From contig CAWBPR010000012.1 of NCBI GenBank assembly GCA_963790775.1, positions 1 through 64,000 of the forward strand: DNA of 64,000 bases, given 5' to 3'. Position 1 is the first letter of the stretch. Each line of letters opens with the position of its first letter. The notes beneath the pieces are model-generated. The model saw nothing but the letters and a program-made list of their open reading frames with translations. It was not told the DNA's origin and did not search any database. Source of the DNA: JASJBU01 sp963790775 (GTDB lineage Bacteria; Pseudomonadota; Gammaproteobacteria; Chromatiales; Chromatiaceae). Shown here in pieces: positions 53,943-63,053 of the stretch. The translations under genes were made by a program, and so were the position numbers.

Positions 53943-55169
53943 CTAGCTTCTGATATCGAGCTCAAACCTGCCATGCATCAGCTTTGTCACCCCTGTTCCC
54001 AGGGGAGCACACTCCCGATCCATAGTCTGTTGTAGCCAGTTCTGATCCTGTTCTGTCGGATAGTGCAACCGGAACTGCCTGATCTGCAAGGGCGTCATCG
54101 TCAAACTCAGTAATCTACCGGATCGAGGCTCCATGGTAACGAAGTACATCAGGGTCAGATCATCCCGGAACGTTTCATATCCGCTGATGCCCTCGTAGTC
54201 ATTGAGAAAATCCCCACAGCCATAAAAAATGGGGCGTTCCCGATATATCTCGATCGCCTTGGGATGATGGGAGGAGTGCCCATGCACGATATCCACCCCC
54301 GCCCGGTCGATCAGCCAATGGGCAAACTGCCGCTGTTCAGATGGAATCTGGTATCCCCAATTACCACCCCAATGGATGGAAACCATCACCAGGTCTCCCG
54401 GACGCTTAGCCACGGATATCCGGTACGCCATTCTGGCGGCCTCATCCTCTGACAGCGCTTCCAGTAAAGCCACCCCCGGCTGCCGAGGCTCGGCCTGCCA
54501 CTTCCCGGGTACACCACTCGACCGATGGGCAAATGCGAATAGCAGCAACCTGCCCTTCCCCGGCAGATCGAATATCGCCGGCGCCTCTGCCTGTACAGAT
54601 TCACGTCCGGCGCCAGCGCTTCTGATCCCGGCGGCTTCCAGTGACTTCAGCGTCTCCAGCAGGCCATCGTAGCCCCAATCCAGCACATGATTGTTGGCCA
54701 GCACACAGGCATCTATTCTAGCTGCCGTCAGGCAGGGCATATTTTTCGGATGCATGCGGTAGTTGATGCCCTTTCCGGGCCAATAGGCGTCGCTGGTGGT
54801 AACTGCGGTCTCGAGATTGATGATCCGCAGATCCGGATTGAGCTGCTGAAATTCAGTCAGCACATCACCCCAGATATAGTCAAAAGAGACCGGCCTGGGT
54901 ATGGGACCGTTTGCCTGCTCCGCGATCTCCACATAGTCACCGGCGCTTTTCAGATAACCCTCGTGGATGCGTGGATGACTAGGATGGGGCAATATCTGGT
55001 CGATCCCGCGACCTGTCATGACATCGCCGCACAGAAAGAGGCGAATGTTTTCATGCGATGCTGCAGCGTTGACAGGAATCATGCCGCCTGTGCCTCGCTC
55101 AACCACACCGCCCGTGGTGAGAACCAACGCACCCAAACCGAGCATGTGAAGAAACGTCCGCCGGTGCAT
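53943..55169 (-). CDS. CapA-family metallophosphatase-like protein
   Basis: A 408-residue protein with a twin-arginine-like leader (RRTFLHMLGLGALVLTTGG) and CapA/PgsA motifs FLCGDVMTGRGID, IINLETAVTTSDAYWPGKG, ACVLANNHVLDWGYDGLLE, VSIHWGGNWGYQIP and IVHGHSSHHPKAIEIY. Proteins of this type occur in poly-gamma-glutamate synthesis loci, but no other pgs gene is here. The metal ligands (Asp, Asn-His, His) are all visible. It lies 44 bases upstream of the Clp1-RNase Z gene in the same direction. Confidence 0.9.
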   Translation of the reverse strand: MHRRTFLHMLGLGALVLTTGGVVERGTGGMIPVNAAASHENIRLFLCGDVMTGRGIDQILPHPSHPRIHEGYLKSAGDYVEIAEQANGPIPRPVSFDYIWGDVLTEFQQLNPDLRIINLETAVTTSDAYWPGKGINYRMHPKNMPCLTAARIDACVLANNHVLDWGYDGLLETLKSLEAAGIRSAGAGRESVQAEAPAIFDLPGKGRLLLFAFAHRSSGVPGKWQAEPRQPGVALLEALSEDEAARMAYRISVAKRPGDLVMVSIHWGGNWGYQIPSEQRQFAHWLIDRAGVDIVHGHSSHHPKAIEIYRERPIFYGCGDFLNDYEGISGYETFRDDLTLMYFVTMEPRSGRLLSLTMTPLQIRQFRLHYPTEQDQNWLQQTMDRECAPLGTGVTKLMHGRFELDIRS

Positions 55170-55424
55170 CGCTCACTCCAGATGAGGTCGCCATCAAAAA
55201 AAACCTTCTTCATACACTGAGTCTAGACCGCATTCGTGACCCACTATTCCAGCCATTTGAAAGGCCTTTGGCGCTGATCCAGGCGCAGAGTTCGAAAAGC
55301 TCAGCCATAACCAGGTTGAGAGTGTAACAGCCCCGTGATTGAAGGTTCAGTATCAGCCTGTTTACCCGTCATCACCTATGCTTTGATACAGCGCTGTTTA
55401 AACAATAGGCACTATGGGCATAAG

Positions 55425-55481
55425 ATGACGAAACTGATCCTGCTACTGACCTTGGCAGTTGCGGCCTGATGGGAGACAACT
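55425..55481 (+). other. Signal-peptide-like leader cut off by an in-frame TGA
   Basis: ATG 55425 encodes MTKLILLLTLAVAA, then TGA at 55467-55469, then WETT and the ATG of the nitroreductase in the same frame. Without the TGA the nitroreductase would carry an N-terminal signal peptide. Confidence 0.55.
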
Positions 55482-56105
55482 ATGGCTGAAACGAACATCC
55501 ATCAGCTGCCGGAACCACGCCTGGAAGGCGGTAAGGCCTTGATCGAAGTATTGAAGGAACGCCGATCAATACGGGAATACTCAGCCCAGCCACTTACCCT
55601 GCAGGAGGTTGCCCAACTTCTTTGGTCGGCCCAGGGAATCACCTCGCGGGATGGCTTTCGCACTGCTCCGTCTGCTGGTGCACTCTATCCTCTGGTATTA
55701 GATCTGGTGGCTGGAGCGGTGGAAGGGCTGGCTCCCGGTAGTTACCGATATGATCCTCACGGCCATACACTGAAAATAGTCGTTGCTGGTGATCTTCGCC
55801 CCGGCCTTGCGCATGCCGCACTGGATCAGGGATGGATTCAGCGGGCATCAGCAGCGGTGGTGATAACTGCAGTTTATTCACGCACAACCGGGAAATATGG
55901 CAAACGGGGCATCCGATATGCTCACATGGAGGCAGGTCACGCCGGGCAGAATCTTTTCCTGCAGGCCGAGGCGATGGGATTGGCTACTGTTGTCGTGGGC
56001 GCATTCGATGATGATGCCCTGAAAACTTTATTGCATCTACCTAAGGATGAACAACCCCTTTCCATTCTGCCTGTCGGCTATCCCAGACAGGCCATAACGG
56101 ATTGA
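55482..56105 (+). CDS. Nitroreductase family protein (SagB/ThcOx type)
   Basis: A 207-residue flavoprotein with ERRSIREYSAQPLTLQEVAQ, LLWSAQGITSRDGFRTAPSAGALYP split over two strands and GHAGQNLFLQAEAMGLATVV. It should bind FMN and use NAD(P)H. GGGAGACAAC lies just upstream of ATG 55482. In the same frame upstream is a signal-peptide-like leader ended by TGA, so the ancestor may have been exported. Related proteins in anaerobic or sulfur bacteria are often exported. Intact from 55482. Confidence 0.88.
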   Translation: MAETNIHQLPEPRLEGGKALIEVLKERRSIREYSAQPLTLQEVAQLLWSAQGITSRDGFRTAPSAGALYPLVLDLVAGAVEGLAPGSYRYDPHGHTLKIVVAGDLRPGLAHAALDQGWIQRASAAVVITAVYSRTTGKYGKRGIRYAHMEAGHAGQNLFLQAEAMGLATVVVGAFDDDALKTLLHLPKDEQPLSILPVGYPRQAITD

Positions 56106-56345
56106 TTGCCCGCTTGAATGCAGTAGAGAAATGTGTCGCCTTTTTTAGCCACAATCAGCGATTGAGAATGTATGAGAGTGAAATACGTATTTTCTATCTC
56201 GATTTCGGTAAAGGGATTTATTCTTATTATTCAGCCCACAACCTTATTGAGCATCGGTTTCCTGCGTTAAACGATGCATCAATCTCCTATACTAAATATA
56301 AAGGGCTGATACATCAGGATTCCCAGCTCAGCCGGAGGCTTAACC

Positions 56346-56585
56346 ATGAATGATACAGGCAACAAACCTCAAGTCGGCGCACCGGATCCGGAACTGAAAA
56401 CCTCGCCAATCTTCGATGAGTCCGACCAGGAATTTCTGTCACTGGATACCGAGTTGGAAGAAGGCCTCTGTTATTTCAATGACCAGATTTACCGGCTTGG
56501 TGATTATGTTTGCAGTGGCGATGAATTGTTACGCTGCGAAGTATATGGGGTCTGGATAAGGGAAGGGAGTTGTTACGAGAAATGA
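56346..56585 (+). CDS. Small DUF1496-like protein
   Basis: A 79-residue acidic protein whose second half (EEGLCYFNDQIYRLGDYVCS, ELLRCEVYGVWIREGSCYE) resembles DUF1496 proteins: CYxNxxxYxxGxxV plus a late LLRC and W. No signal peptide. Function unknown. Confidence 0.6.
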   Translation: MNDTGNKPQVGAPDPELKTSPIFDESDQEFLSLDTELEEGLCYFNDQIYRLGDYVCSGDELLRCEVYGVWIREGSCYEK

Positions 56586-56739
56586 CTGTTCACGTTGATT
56601 AACGATCAGGGCAGACCACTTCGGTAACACCCTGCCCCTGTCCGCCGGAGAGTGTCGTAGCTGTCTGCTTCTTTAATTGAAGATCATTTCAATGAGGCAA
56701 CCACCAACAAGGAGAAGGGCCAATGTCGAAGGAACAGCT

Positions 56740-57132
56740 ATGTTGAACATCAATCCAGAAACTGTCTGTTTCATTATCTCAAAGGCACGGCAATTTCAGG
56801 CCAAGGAAGAGGTTGTGATTACGGAGGTGCCATACAGCTCCGCTGATGATTGGGCCCTTCAAATATTGGCGAACCACATTGACGACCCCTGTGTTCAGGA
56901 AGTGAAGGCGACAGTCAGGGATCTTGAGCCGGACCAACAGGCAGAGCTGGTGGCGTTGATGTGGCTCGGACGCGATGACTATCTTTTAAGCGAGTGGGAC
57001 TCGGCAACGGCTGATGCGGCGGAATCCCTGACCGACATAACGGACCCGGGTGCCTACCTGCTTGCCCATCCACTGGTAGCCAACTATCTGTTGGAGGGCC
57101 TGATCCAACACGGCGTCAGCTGCGAGGAGTGA
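56740..57132 (+). CDS. DUF3775 family protein
   Basis: A 130-residue protein from ATG 56740 (MLNINPETVCFIISKARQF, AAGGAAC upstream). Family features include the start motif above, DLEPDQQAELVALMWLGR and the C-terminal YLLAHPLVANYLLEGL. An upstream in-frame ATG at 56677 would add an arginine-rich leader without support. Function unknown. Intact. Confidence 0.85.
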   Translation: MLNINPETVCFIISKARQFQAKEEVVITEVPYSSADDWALQILANHIDDPCVQEVKATVRDLEPDQQAELVALMWLGRDDYLLSEWDSATADAAESLTDITDPGAYLLAHPLVANYLLEGLIQHGVSCEE

Positions 57133-57182
57133 GCACTCCACCCGCTAGACGATGAGCGCTCTGGCTGTCAGCATCCTGGAGG

Positions 57183-57309
57183 TGGTGAGAAACAACGAGT
57201 ACCGATGAAGTTGGCGGCATCCGGCTGGAACCTGTATGGGGTGAGTGATCTGGCGATACTCGACTTCGTGTTGTTCCAGGTAGGCCTGTAGCGTTTATGA
57301 GATAGACAT
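57183..57309 (-). pseudogene. Fragment of a second ybaK-like gene
   Basis: From ATG 57309 the minus strand reads MSIS, TAA at 57297-57295, then TLQAYLEQHEVEYRQITHP. The intact YbaK at 50912 begins MSIAKQLQTYLKQHEIKYRL, so the fragment aligns residue by residue, with TAA in place of a sense codon. After ITHP similarity fades. Only the N-terminal part of the gene survives. Confidence 0.72.
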
Positions 57310-57404
57310 TTCCCCTCTCACTCTTAGAATGGGTCCTCTCCGACCGGATAGCTGCACCACATCGTTCGTTACACGAGTTATTGACCTTAAAAGACTCAAG
57401 GCAC

Positions 57405-57653
57405 TCAAAAGCCCACGTTGTGTAAAAAATCGCGCAGGTGATGGATATCCTGCTTGGTCAACACTGAACTGTGGTGGGGTTTGTGAACTGTACCCGCCAC
57501 ACCATGAAGCACGAAGGTCATACGCGCACCGTGTGTCACCTGGAGTTCCGCTCCCAAGGCCTCCAGCAAGGATTCGACATCTCGCCAGTGGACATTACCA
57601 CTTGCCGGTTTTTTAAGTATGGCTTCAAGCGTATGTTTCTGTTTGTGATTCAT
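57405..57653 (-). CDS. HicA-like toxin without antitoxin
   Basis: An 82-residue HicA-fold protein: LEAILKKPASGNVHWRDVES, LLEALGAELQVTHGARMTFV and VHKPHHSSVLTKQDIHHLRD. Usually a hicB gene follows directly; here downstream of the stop are only about 90 bases and then a ybaK fragment, with no hicB frame on either side. It is an orphan, either harmless by variation in the active site or controlled elsewhere. Confidence 0.75.
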   Translation of the reverse strand: MNHKQKHTLEAILKKPASGNVHWRDVESLLEALGAELQVTHGARMTFVLHGVAGTVHKPHHSSVLTKQDIHHLRDFLHNVGF

Positions 57654-57909
57654 CGTATTGAACCAGCGATTGAATAGTGTGCGAAATCACCCTCTACCCC
57701 GAGGAGAGGGGACAGAGGTAAGGGGATCCGGAATAGTATCTGACTTTTTCGGTCTCCCTCTTCCCTGTCTTCTCCTGCTTGGAGGAGGCACCCCGCAGTC
57801 TATGCTTAGCTTAAGTATCCATTTCCTATGATACTCAATATGATTCGTAGTGAAAGAAGTCATAGGTCTGCGGATAGATCCTGTATAGATTGATTCAGAT
57901 AGTAATCAG
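57654..57909. other. Intergenic stretch, nothing recognised
   Basis: About 255 bases with a run of CT-rich sequence (57745-57790). No frame, repeat or RNA was recognised. It should contain promoters for both divergent genes. Confidence 0.4.
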
Positions 57910-58527
57910 ATGAGTGGAAAACAGAAAAAACCGATCTGCGCCATCCTGTTCGATTTCGGAGGCGTCATTGCCGAAGAGGGTTTCCATGAAGGACTCAAGG
58001 CTATTGCCAGAGACCAGGGACTGAATCCGCAACGACTGAGACGGCTGGGCATGGAGGCGGTTTACGATTCGGGCTATGTCATAGGCAGAGGAAGCGAAGA
58101 GGACTTCTGGCGCCTGCTGCGCAAGAGATCGGGGATAGCGGGGAGTGACGCCTCACTCCGGCATGAGCTACTTTCACGTTTTACGGTCCGAACCTGGGCG
58201 ATCGAACTGGTAAGGCAGCTGCGTGGAAGAGGCTACCAGACGGCCTTACTGAGCGATCAGACCAACTGGCTGGAAGAACTGGATAGCCGGCAAGGTTTTC
58301 TGAAGGAGTTCGACAGGGTATTCGTCAGCTACCGACTCGGTAAAGGCAAACGGGACGCCACTCTCTTCGATGTGGTGATGGAGAGTCTCGGGCTGAAAGC
58401 AGAACAGGCGATCTTTATCGATGACGCCCCGGAGAACATCGAAACGGCCAACAGCCGTGGGCTGAGGGGGCTGCTTTTCACTGACCGCACAACCTTGGAG
58501 ACGACCCTGTGGTCATTGCTGGGATAG
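57910..58527 (+). CDS. HAD-family hydrolase
   Basis: A 205-residue HAD protein. Motif I is ILFDFGGVIAEEG (only the first Asp of DxD is kept; the second is Gly, as in several HAD subfamilies near epoxide-hydrolase N-domains and YihX). Motif II Ser is in TALLSDQTNWL, motif III Lys in RLGKGKRDATLF and motif IV in AIFIDDAPENIETANSRGLRG. The cap is a small helical insertion. Substrate unknown. Confidence 0.87.
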   Translation: MSGKQKKPICAILFDFGGVIAEEGFHEGLKAIARDQGLNPQRLRRLGMEAVYDSGYVIGRGSEEDFWRLLRKRSGIAGSDASLRHELLSRFTVRTWAIELVRQLRGRGYQTALLSDQTNWLEELDSRQGFLKEFDRVFVSYRLGKGKRDATLFDVVMESLGLKAEQAIFIDDAPENIETANSRGLRGLLFTDRTTLETTLWSLLG

Positions 58528-58555
58528 ACAACGGATTACCCCCACAGACACGCCA

Positions 58556-59390
58556 ATGACAGATATTGAGTGCGTACAATTTCTCCAATGGGTCCTACCG
58601 CAACTGCAATTGCGGTGGCTGGGATTTCGGAAGGTGCACAAACAGGTCTGCAAACGCATTGCCAGACGCATTGGGGAGTTGGGTCTGCCCAGCCTTCAGG
58701 CCTACCGGTACCACCTCCGGGACAACCGGGATGAGTGGCGGGCGGATGCTGGATGGCCTCTGCCGCGTCAGTGTTTCCCGCTTCTACCGTGACAAGCGGG
58801 TATTCGGCATGTTGGAGGAGGAGTTCTTACCCTCTCTGGCACAACAGGTGCTGAAACAGGGCGGTACTAAACTGAGGGTATGGAGTGCAGGCTGCGCCTC
58901 GGGCGAAGAGCCCTATACCCTGGCACTACTCTGGGCTTTTACCCTAAGTGCCCGGTTTCCTAATCTCAGGCTGCATATCCTGGCGACAGACGCTGACCCG
59001 GATCTGTTAACGCGGGCCAAAGCGGCCTGTTATGCCTACGGGAGTGTCAAGAATCTGCCTGAGGGCTGGCGGGACCGTGCGTTTTCTCATATAGATGACC
59101 GCTATTGCCTCCACCGGCCATTCGCCAGGCCAGTGAAATTCAGCCAGCAGGATGTGCGAGATACCATCCCAGACGGCCCCTTTCATCTCGTACTGTGCCG
59201 CAATCTCGTTTTCACCTATTTCGAGACTGGGTTGCAACAGGCTTTTCTGAACAGGCTTGAACATGCCATGCACCCTTCCGGGGTTTTATTGCTGGGCGTC
59301 CATGAGTCCCTGCCTGAATCCAGGCAGGGCTTTGCCGCCTCTTCAGACCGCTGGGTTTTCTATGAGTTACAACCATCGGAAACAGTCTGA
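58556..59390 (+). pseudogene. CheR-type protein methyltransferase, frameshifted by 4-base duplication
   Basis: ATG 58556 opens MTDIECVQFLQWVLPQLQLR, the N-terminal CheR helix bundle, ending out of frame after DNRDEW. A tandem GCGGGCGG at 58738-58745 shifts the frame; removing one GCGG restores EWRMLDGLCRVSVSRFYRDK and the SAM-binding domain LRVWSAGCASGEEPYTLALL, LHILATDADPDLL and FHLVLCRNLVFTYFE, to the stop at 59390. The intact product would be about 276 residues. No other chemotaxis gene is nearby. Confidence 0.85.
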
Positions 59391-59584
59391 TCATGCCCGC
59401 CATGAAGCTGAAACGAGCCGCAATCGAAGTAAAATTTGCAGAAGAGATCCGCCGATTGTACGCAGAGCATGCCGCTGTGTCCTGAATATGATCAGCTCGA
59501 AAGCGCCGGGTGAACTAACATGAATCGTGGTATTGTGTAAGCGCCTGCAATGAGCAAAATCGTGACTGTTATCACACCGCTGGA

Positions 59585-60253
59585 ATGAGCAAGATTCGTC
59601 TCTGGATCCTATTCCTCGCGGCCGTTTGCTGCGCCTGTGCGGCACCGGTCAGAGATGCGCCTGCGCCGAGCGAAAGCGGGCCGCGCAGAACGATCTATCT
59701 GGTGAGCCACGGCTGGCATGCCGGGATCGTGCTGCGGCGCTCCGAGATTCCTGAAAGCATCTGGCCAGCACCTGGGGATTTTTCCGATGTGCAATATCTA
59801 GAGGTAGGCTGGGGAGACATGGATTACTACCAAACACCGGACCCCCACATGGGACTCATCCTCAAGGCGGCCCTGTTGCCTACCGCCAGTGTCCTGCACA
59901 TTGTTGGTTTCAGCGGCTCAGTGCCGGCCTATTTCCCCTACAGCGAGACCATCAGGATCGAATTGTCCTTTGCCGGTTTTGAACAACTCACACGCACTAT
60001 TACGGCAAGTTTCGCCAGGGACGAGGCCGGCACCACCACCTCACTGGGTCACGGTCTCTACGGAAACAGCCGCTTCTACCTATCCAGAGAGATCTACCAT
60101 CTGTTCAACACCTGTAATGTCTGGACTGCACGGGCGCTGCGCACTGCCGGTCTTCCAATCACCCCGGCGCGCGCCATTAGCGTGGAAAGTCTCATGTCCC
60201 AGGTACGTATATTTGGAATAGTGGTGCAATCTGGGCCGGAACCTTCGGAGTGA
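59585..60253 (+). CDS. DUF2459 family lipoprotein
   Basis: A 222-residue protein with a signal peptide and possible lipobox around AAVCCACA. Family segments are TIYLVSHGWHAGIVL, DVQYLEVGWGDMDYYQTPDP, GLYGNSRFYLSREIYHLFNT and CNVWTARALRTAGLPI. The HGWHAG and NTCN motifs suggest a papain-like or permuted NlpC/P60-type fold, but activity is unknown. Intact. Confidence 0.82.
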   Translation: MSKIRLWILFLAAVCCACAAPVRDAPAPSESGPRRTIYLVSHGWHAGIVLRRSEIPESIWPAPGDFSDVQYLEVGWGDMDYYQTPDPHMGLILKAALLPTASVLHIVGFSGSVPAYFPYSETIRIELSFAGFEQLTRTITASFARDEAGTTTSLGHGLYGNSRFYLSREIYHLFNTCNVWTARALRTAGLPITPARAISVESLMSQVRIFGIVVQSGPEPSE

Positions 60254-60322
60254 TGCGTCAGGGGATTCATAATTGACCGAACATCAAGATAAGGCCGCAA
60301 ACTGCGGCCATGGGAGAAAAAA

Positions 60323-61261
60323 ATGAAACAGTTCAGAAAAATCCTCCTGGTACTGGACCCCGAGGCGCCACAGCAACCGGCCCTGGAGCGGGCTGCCGAG
60401 CTGGCGCGCCTGCACGGGGCCAGACTGCACGTATTGGTGGTCCTCGAGGACCTGCCACTGGAGTTGGAAATACTCTTGTCGACCCCACATCCCGGGGAAC
60501 TCCGGGAGAGGATCGAGCATCAGCACCGTACTCGCGTCGAGAAATGGCTGGCTCCGCTTCGTGAGCAGGGTATCGACCTGCATCTCGACATACAGTGGCA
60601 TCGTGTCGCTTTTCTGGCAATTATCCGCGAGGTGCTCCGGCATAGCCACGATCTGCTCATCAAAACCACTGAAGGCGTAACCGGCGCCGGGGTCGTCCTG
60701 TTCCACCCCACCGACCGTCATCTGATGCGCAAATGCCCCTGCCCGGTCTGGATGGTCAAACCGGAGCCGCACCCTGCGTATAAACGCATCCTGGCCGCGG
60801 TGAATCCGTTTCCGGATGAGCCGGCAAATCACACATTCAACGCACGCATTCTGGAGCTTGCCGCCGCGATAGCAACACTCGACGGGGCGGAACTCCATGT
60901 CGTGCATGCCCACCAGGAATATAATGCCATTACCCTGGAACACCTCGGTGTCGACGTGGACGCCATCGAAGAGCGGAGCCTGGCGCTGCACCGGCAAGGC
61001 CTGGATCGGTTGCTGGCGAACCTATCGGTGGCGGAAACACGGCCCCACCTGGTGCTGGGCCCTCCCAAAGAAGTGATCTTACAGCTTGCCTCTCGCGAGG
61101 GCATCGAGTTGATCGTGATGGGTACGGTTGCGCGCACCGGTATCCCGGGACTGTTGATCGGCAATACGGCCGAGAAGATTCTGGATGGCGTCGAGTGTGA
61201 TGTCCTCGCCATAAAACCTGCGGGATTCGTCACCCCGGTCACGCTCACTCATTCGGAGTAG
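60323..61261 (+). CDS. Tandem universal stress protein (UspA/UspE type)
   Basis: A 312-residue protein of two Usp domains. Domain 1 begins FRKILLVLDPEAPQQPALER; domain 2 begins YKRILAAVNPFPDEPAN and has the ATP-binding-like GTVARTGIPGLLIGNTAEKI. UspE-like proteins act in stress and redox adaptation. GGGAGAAAAAA precedes the ATG. Intact and monocistronic. Confidence 0.9.
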   Translation: MKQFRKILLVLDPEAPQQPALERAAELARLHGARLHVLVVLEDLPLELEILLSTPHPGELRERIEHQHRTRVEKWLAPLREQGIDLHLDIQWHRVAFLAIIREVLRHSHDLLIKTTEGVTGAGVVLFHPTDRHLMRKCPCPVWMVKPEPHPAYKRILAAVNPFPDEPANHTFNARILELAAAIATLDGAELHVVHAHQEYNAITLEHLGVDVDAIEERSLALHRQGLDRLLANLSVAETRPHLVLGPPKEVILQLASREGIELIVMGTVARTGIPGLLIGNTAEKILDGVECDVLAIKPAGFVTPVTLTHSE

Positions 61262-61360
61262 CGTCTGCGTCATGGGTAAATGCTAATTGGAATCGAGGAT
61301 GGACAACAGGTACGCCGCCAACCTTGCTTTGACGGAGTATCAGACAGCCTGAAAAACCGA

Positions 61361-62173
61361 ATGATAAAAATCATCCTGCTCCTGCTGCTTGGGCTAGCCC
61401 TGTTGAATGGTTGTACGTATCTGCAACAGCCCTCCTTGATCTTTTTCCCTTATGCAACGCTTGGCCAAACACCTGAGGAGTGGGGACTTGCATATGAGGA
61501 TGTCTTTCTGGATACCGAAGATGGCGTGCGCCTGCATGGCTGGTACATCCCACGTCAGGGAGCGAAGCAGACCCTGCTCTTTTTTCATGGTAATGCGGGC
61601 AATATCTCCCATCGCGGCGCCTCCGTGGAGATCTTTCACCGGCTTGGCCTGAATATCTTTATCTTCGACTACCGGGGTTACGGTAAAAGCCAGGGCAAAC
61701 CTGATGAGAATGGACTCTATCAAGACGCCAGGGCGGCCTGGCGCTATCTGACCGATGAGCAAGGGTTCGATCAGCAAGATATCATCCTGTTCGGTCGCTC
61801 GCTTGGCGGCGCAGTGGCGGCAGAACTGGCGGCGGAGAATCAGCCGGGAGGACTGATACTCGAGTCCACATTCAGCTCCGCAAGGGATGTGGCCAAAACG
61901 GTTTTTCCTATTCTTTCCCGATTGATTTTTCTGCGTTACGATTTCGATACTGAAGCCTATGTCAGGCGGGTGTCGTGTCCGGTGTTAGTGCTGCACAGTC
62001 CGGATGATGAGATCATTCCATTCAGTCTTGGAGAGAAGGTATTTCAGGCGGCCAATGAGCCAAAATCCTTCGTGAAGATGAGCGGCGACCACAATAGCGG
62101 GTTTCTTATGAGCCAGCCGGACTACGAGCTGGCGCTTGACGCGTTTGTCTCTGCTGCGAAATGGGAAAGGTAA
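61361..62173 (+). CDS. Alpha/beta hydrolase lipoprotein (BEM46-like)
   Basis: A 270-residue protein starting at ATG 61361 with a lipoprotein signal (KIILLLLLGLALLNGC). The hydrolase domain has LLFFHGNAGNISHRGA, FDYRGYGKSQG, nucleophile Ser in LFGRSLGGAVAAEL, Asp in HSPDDEIIPFSLGE and His in SGDHNSGFL, a complete triad. It is anchored on the periplasmic side of a membrane. An in-frame ATG at 61280 adds an unsupported leader. Confidence 0.87.
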   Translation: MIKIILLLLLGLALLNGCTYLQQPSLIFFPYATLGQTPEEWGLAYEDVFLDTEDGVRLHGWYIPRQGAKQTLLFFHGNAGNISHRGASVEIFHRLGLNIFIFDYRGYGKSQGKPDENGLYQDARAAWRYLTDEQGFDQQDIILFGRSLGGAVAAELAAENQPGGLILESTFSSARDVAKTVFPILSRLIFLRYDFDTEAYVRRVSCPVLVLHSPDDEIIPFSLGEKVFQAANEPKSFVKMSGDHNSGFLMSQPDYELALDAFVSAAKWER

Positions 62174-62222
62174 ACTGAACCTCAATCTACCGGAAAACGA
62201 AGCCCCCTTTAGTGACCTCCAG

Positions 62223-62942
62223 CTATCCGATCATGTCTCCCTGCGCATAGGTTTCAAGCACCCTTTCTGGGAAGTCTGTAAATACACCGTCGACGCCGAG
62301 TTTATGCATTTTATCTATGTCCTCTGGGTAGTTTACGGTATAAACATAGACCTGCAAGCCTCTGGTATGCGCATCATCAACAAACCGCTGATCTACAAAA
62401 TCCAAGGATGGGTGCACCGAAAAAGCGCCGAGGTCTTCAGCAAACTTCGCATCATCAACAAGAAGCCCATGGATCAGCGCTCCAAGTTTTATATCTTGAT
62501 TCAATCGTTTCATTTCCAATAACTCCCGATGATTAAGCGAAGACACTAAAACCGCTTCTTTATCCCATCCTCTCTTGAGGAGATTTGATATCAACTCGGA
62601 AACAGGAGCAGCAGTATTTGGCCCCCTAAGATCAATATTGAGACAGGCTTGAGAATCAATCACCTCACAGACCTCCTCAAGAGTCGGAATGCGCTGACCA
62701 TCGCCGGCATCTAGCGATCGTAAATACTCAAAAGATTGCTCGCTCAAATAACCAACTCCATTGGTTGTCCTCTCAAGCCGATTATCATGAAACACGACTA
62801 GTTGTCCATCCACGTAGTGGACATCTACTTCCACATACGGGGCTCCCAACACAAGCGCTTTACGGACCGAACTCAATGTGTTCTCTGGCTCATGTCCCAT
62901 CGCACCGCGATGGCCTATACAGAGTAAGTGAGGTCTTTGCAT
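62223..62942 (-). CDS. Glycerophosphodiester phosphodiesterase
   Basis: A 239-residue TIM-barrel GDPD with no signal peptide. Motifs are CIGHRGAMGHEPENTLSSV (His-Arg and Glu-Asn of the active site), YVEVDVHYVDGQLVVFHDN and VYTVNYPEDIDKMHKLGVDGVFTDFP. It hydrolyses glycerophosphodiesters to glycerol 3-phosphate. It converges on the lipoprotein hydrolase gene; 49 bases separate the stops. Confidence 0.92.
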   Translation of the reverse strand: MQRPHLLCIGHRGAMGHEPENTLSSVRKALVLGAPYVEVDVHYVDGQLVVFHDNRLERTTNGVGYLSEQSFEYLRSLDAGDGQRIPTLEEVCEVIDSQACLNIDLRGPNTAAPVSELISNLLKRGWDKEAVLVSSLNHRELLEMKRLNQDIKLGALIHGLLVDDAKFAEDLGAFSVHPSLDFVDQRFVDDAHTRGLQVYVYTVNYPEDIDKMHKLGVDGVFTDFPERVLETYAQGDMIG

Positions 62943-63053
62943 GATAAAGTTATAGCTAGATTAAAAGGGCTAGGGTCGAATTAATTACCGGTCATATAAT
63001 AGATTATTCACCTTGTCACATGTTTTTCATATTAAATACGACCTTGGCCCCTT

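Noticed and set aside
56102..56353. 83-codon frame between the nitroreductase and the DUF1496-like gene
   Set aside because: It needs a TTG start inside the nitroreductase stop, has no family match and no ribosome-binding site. A real gene is possible but not supported.
59393..59485. 30-codon frame directly after the broken CheR gene
   Set aside because: Too short to judge; it could be the remnant of a small gene, but no homology or ribosome-binding site supports it.
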